DNA from: Afifellaceae bacterium
GTDB lineage: Bacteria > Pseudomonadota > Alphaproteobacteria > Rhizobiales > Afifellaceae
DNA length: 64,000 nucleotides
Direction: 5' to 3'
NCBI GenBank assembly: GCA_028284625.1
Contig: JANQRH010000011.1
Span: 1 to 64,000, forward strand
Translations under genes and position numbers: made by a program
Notes under the pieces: generated by a model
The model's input: the letters and a program-made list of their open reading frames with translations, nothing else
What the model was told of the DNA's origin: nothing
The model's database searches: none
Part shown: positions 61,871-64,000 of the stretch, piece after piece
How positions within the stretch are numbered: the first letter of the stretch is position 1
Layout: every line of letters starts with the position of its first letter

Positions 61871-63577
61871 ATGGACAAGGCGACCCTCGCCAGAACCATC
61901 GCCGCGGCCGCCGGCCGTGAACCGGCCGATCTGGTTATCGGCGATGTCGATATCCTCGACGTCATAACGGGTGCCGTCACGCGCTCTGACGTCGCCATCG
62001 TCGGCGAGCGGATCGTGGGAACGCACGCCAGCTACGAGGGCAAGCGGCGCATCGACGGGCGCGGCCTCTTCTGCGTTCCCGGCTTCATCGACACACATGT
62101 GCATGTGGAATCGTCATTGGTGACGCCACTTGAGTTCGACCGGTGCGTTGTCGCGCATGGCGTGACCACGGCGATCTGCGACCCGCACGAGATCGCCAAC
62201 GTGCTGGGGCTTGCCGGCATTCGCTATTTGCTCGACGCATCGGAACGCACGGTGCTGGATCTGCGCGTGCAGCTTTCCTCGTGCGTGCCGTCGACGGGCT
62301 TTGAGACAACGGGCGCGGCGCTTTCCGCCGCCGACCTTGTTCCGCTCAGTGCGCACCCCAACGTGATCGGGCTGGCGGAGTTCATGAACTATCCAGGTGT
62401 TCTGGCGTGCAAGCCCGACGTGCTCGACAAGCTGGTCGCGTTCCAGGACGGGCACATTGACGGACACGCGCCGCTTCTGTCCGGCCGTGACTTGAACGCC
62501 TATCTCGCCGCGCGCATCCGCACCGACCATGAGGCAACGAGTGCTGCGGAAGCGCGGGAGAAGCTCGCCAAAGGGATGGCGGTCCTGATCCGCGAGGGCT
62601 CCGTCTCCAAGGACCTCGATGCGCTGGCGGAAGTAATTGACGTGGATACGGCGTCCTTCCTGGCGCTCTGCACCGACGACCGCAATCCGCTCGACATCGG
62701 CGAGGAAGGCCATCTGGACTTCATGATCCGCCGGCTGATCGCAAAGGGCCGGCCGCGCCACGCCGTCTATCGCGCGGCAAGCTGGTCGGGCACCAACGCC
62801 TTCGGCCTCCGTGACAGGGGCCTGGTGGCGCCGGGCTGGCGCGCCGATCTCGTGCTTGTGGAAGATCTCGATGCGTGCCGCGTCACTGACGTGATCGTTG
62901 CCGGGCGGCCGGTGGAGGACGCGCTCTTTGCCGACCGTCCGCCGCTTGAGCCGGTCGGACTTGAGAGCGTGAAGCGTGCGCCGGTGCAGTCGGATGACTT
63001 TCGCATCGTCGGTGGCGGCAATCCCGCACCGGTCATTGGCGTCAGTGCAGGGCGCATCATCACCGAGCGACTGGCATTCGACATGTCGACACAAAGCGGC
63101 GAGGTGTCCGCCGATCTGAAGCGGGACGTGATCAAATGCGCGGTCGTCGCGCGCTATGGCAAGAATGAGAATATCGGCCGCGGTTTGGTGCATGGCTTCG
63201 GGCTGAAGCGCGGCGCCATCGCCTCATCGGTCGGGCATGACAGCCACAACATCACGGCCGTCGGCGTCGACGATACCGACATCGCGGCGGCGGTGAACCG
63301 CGTCATCGCCATGCAGGGCGGGTTTGTCGTTGCGGCGGGTGGAGAGGTGCGCGCGGAGCTGGCGTTGCCCGTCGCAGGCCTTATGAGCGTTGAGCCGTTC
63401 GAGGCGGTTCGCACCAAGCTGATTGAACTCCGCGCCGCCGCCCAAGAGCTTGGCTGCACCTTGCCGGAGCCCTTCCTGCAGGTCGCCTTCTTGCCGTTGC
63501 CGGTGATCCCGCATCTGAAGATCACCGACAAAGGGCTCTTCGATGTGGACCGGTTTCAGCTGGTGGACTGGCCCTGA
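61871..63577 (+). CDS. ade: Adenine deaminase
   Basis: This 568-residue amidohydrolase converts adenine to hypoxanthine and ammonia. The metal-binding signature is FIDTHVHVESS near residue 75-85, followed by ICDPHEIANVLG, GHIDGHAP and CTDDRNP; the C-terminal family region has SVGHDSHNITAVG and HLKITDKGLFDV. ATG 61871 comes 4 bases after the SMP-30 stop, with AGGGG directly before it. It functions in purine salvage. It ends just before the repeat at 63585. Confidence 0.93.
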   Translation: MDKATLARTIAAAAGREPADLVIGDVDILDVITGAVTRSDVAIVGERIVGTHASYEGKRRIDGRGLFCVPGFIDTHVHVESSLVTPLEFDRCVVAHGVTTAICDPHEIANVLGLAGIRYLLDASERTVLDLRVQLSSCVPSTGFETTGAALSAADLVPLSAHPNVIGLAEFMNYPGVLACKPDVLDKLVAFQDGHIDGHAPLLSGRDLNAYLAARIRTDHEATSAAEAREKLAKGMAVLIREGSVSKDLDALAEVIDVDTASFLALCTDDRNPLDIGEEGHLDFMIRRLIAKGRPRHAVYRAASWSGTNAFGLRDRGLVAPGWRADLVLVEDLDACRVTDVIVAGRPVEDALFADRPPLEPVGLESVKRAPVQSDDFRIVGGGNPAPVIGVSAGRIITERLAFDMSTQSGEVSADLKRDVIKCAVVARYGKNENIGRGLVHGFGLKRGAIASSVGHDSHNITAVGVDDTDIAAAVNRVIAMQGGFVVAAGGEVRAELALPVAGLMSVEPFEAVRTKLIELRAAAQELGCTLPEPFLQVAFLPLPVIPHLKITDKGLFDVDRFQLVDWP

Positions 63578-63584
63578 GTCTTTG

Positions 63585-63633
63585 AAGCATGATCTTATCC
63601 GAAAACCGGTTCCCACTTTTCGGGATCATGCTT
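63585..63633. repeat. GAGCATGATC-type palindromic repeat, intact copy 2
   Basis: Outer arms AAGCATGATC (63585-63594) and GATCATGCTT (63624-63633) and inner arms CCGAAAA (63599-63605) and TTTTCGG (63617-63623) are all perfect. It lies between the convergent ade and MFS genes; the last codons and stop of the MFS gene are within its right arm. It could act as a bidirectional transcription terminator. Confidence 0.85.
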
Positions 63634-64000
63634 GGTCCGGCAGGTCGAGGTGGCGCACGCGGCGGAGTTCCGGGAACCAATAAAACCACAGCGCCGCAAC
63701 GCCCATCGTGCCGAGGCCGCCGAACACAACGGCCGGAACGGCTCCGATCAGCCAGGCGGAGACACCGGCGCGGAACTCGCCCAGTTCGTTGGACGCTCCG
63801 ATGAAGACCATGTTCACCGCGTTGACGCGGCCGCGCACATCGTCGGGCGTCCACAGCTGAATCAGCGTCTCGCGGATATAGACGCTCACCATGTCCGCGC
63901 CGCCCATGACGATGAGCGCAGCAACCGATAGCCACAGCATCGTCGACAGGCCGAACACGACAGTGAACAGGCCGAACACGCCGACGAAGACGAACATCCA
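63626..64000 (-). CDS. MFS transporter, C-terminal fragment
   Basis: The frame is open to the right edge, so the gene starts beyond the window; about 124 C-terminal residues are seen. They contain three to four membrane segments (FVGVFGLFTVVFGLSTMLWLSV; VSAWLIGAVPAVVFGGLG; MGVAALWFYWFPEL) and the cytoplasmic loop IQLWTPDDVRGRVNAVN typical of MFS_3-type (EntS-like) exporters. The substrate is unknown. The TGA stop (63626-63628) is supplied by the palindromic repeat. Confidence 0.8.
   Translation of the reverse strand, partial: WMFVFVGVFGLFTVVFGLSTMLWLSVAALIVMGGADMVSVYIRETLIQLWTPDDVRGRVNAVNMVFIGASNELGEFRAGVSAWLIGAVPAVVFGGLGTMGVAALWFYWFPELRRVRHLDLPDQA

Noticed and set aside
1-64000. tRNA, rRNA, CRISPR arrays, transposases or prophage genes
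   Set aside because: I looked through the gaps on both strands and found no cloverleaf, repeat-spacer pattern or transposase motif that I can support.

Overview
The window is 64 kb of GC-rich chromosomal DNA from an alphaproteobacterium, most likely in the Hyphomicrobiales (Rhizobiales); I cannot name the genus. The evidence is a siroheme/sulfite reductase cluster carrying DUF2849 and DUF934 partners, a RirA-like Rrf2 regulator, an Irr-type iron control element beside bacterioferritin, a homospermidine synthase, and dispersed palindromes with the GAGCATGATC...GATCATGCTC ends common in Rhizobiales genomes. Coding density is very high. I see no rRNA, tRNA, CRISPR array, insertion sequence or phage gene.

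Left part (1-12.3 kb): the end of a homospermidine synthase gene, a vapBC toxin-antitoxin pair with a perfect palindrome in front of it, and an assimilatory sulfate reduction operon on the minus strand (cysG, DUF2849, cysI, cysH, DUF934). The divergent tamA-tamB pair follows and encodes an outer-membrane translocation/assembly module.

Centre left (12.3-32 kb): all genes are on the minus strand. Penicillin-binding protein 1C (pbpC) sits beside a large bacterial alpha-2-macroglobulin with an N-terminal PAN domain. Next comes a tightly overlapped GlgE-pathway operon (glgE, treS-mak fusion, glgB, glgX, malQ) that would turn trehalose into branched alpha-glucan and also debranch and rearrange it. 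A MarR regulator is divergent from glgE across a palindromic intergenic region.

Centre (32-46 kb): a cyanide-insensitive-type cytochrome bd oxidase (cydAB), an amidase, a Gfo/Idh/MocA oxidoreductase, and a 0.7-kb gap with a strong intrinsic terminator and a 40-codon membrane ORF. Then come an RND efflux adaptor-permease pair, an Rrf2 regulator in which the third cluster cysteine is serine, and a glutamine-synthetase-like ligase paired with an iron-containing alcohol dehydrogenase.

Right part (46-64 kb): a PilZ protein, release factor 3 (prfC), bfd and bfr with an iron control element between them, and an operon for a two-subunit NAD-type formate dehydrogenase with formyl-CoA transferase. An orphan tricarboxylate-type solute-binding protein is divergent from that operon. 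A second RND efflux pair, an SMP-30 lactonase-like gene with adenine deaminase, and the end of an MFS transporter close the window. Palindromic repeats lie upstream of the SMP-30 gene, between adenine deaminase and the MFS gene, and (degenerate) upstream of the glutamine-synthetase-like gene; a different palindromic repeat overlaps the start of pbpC.
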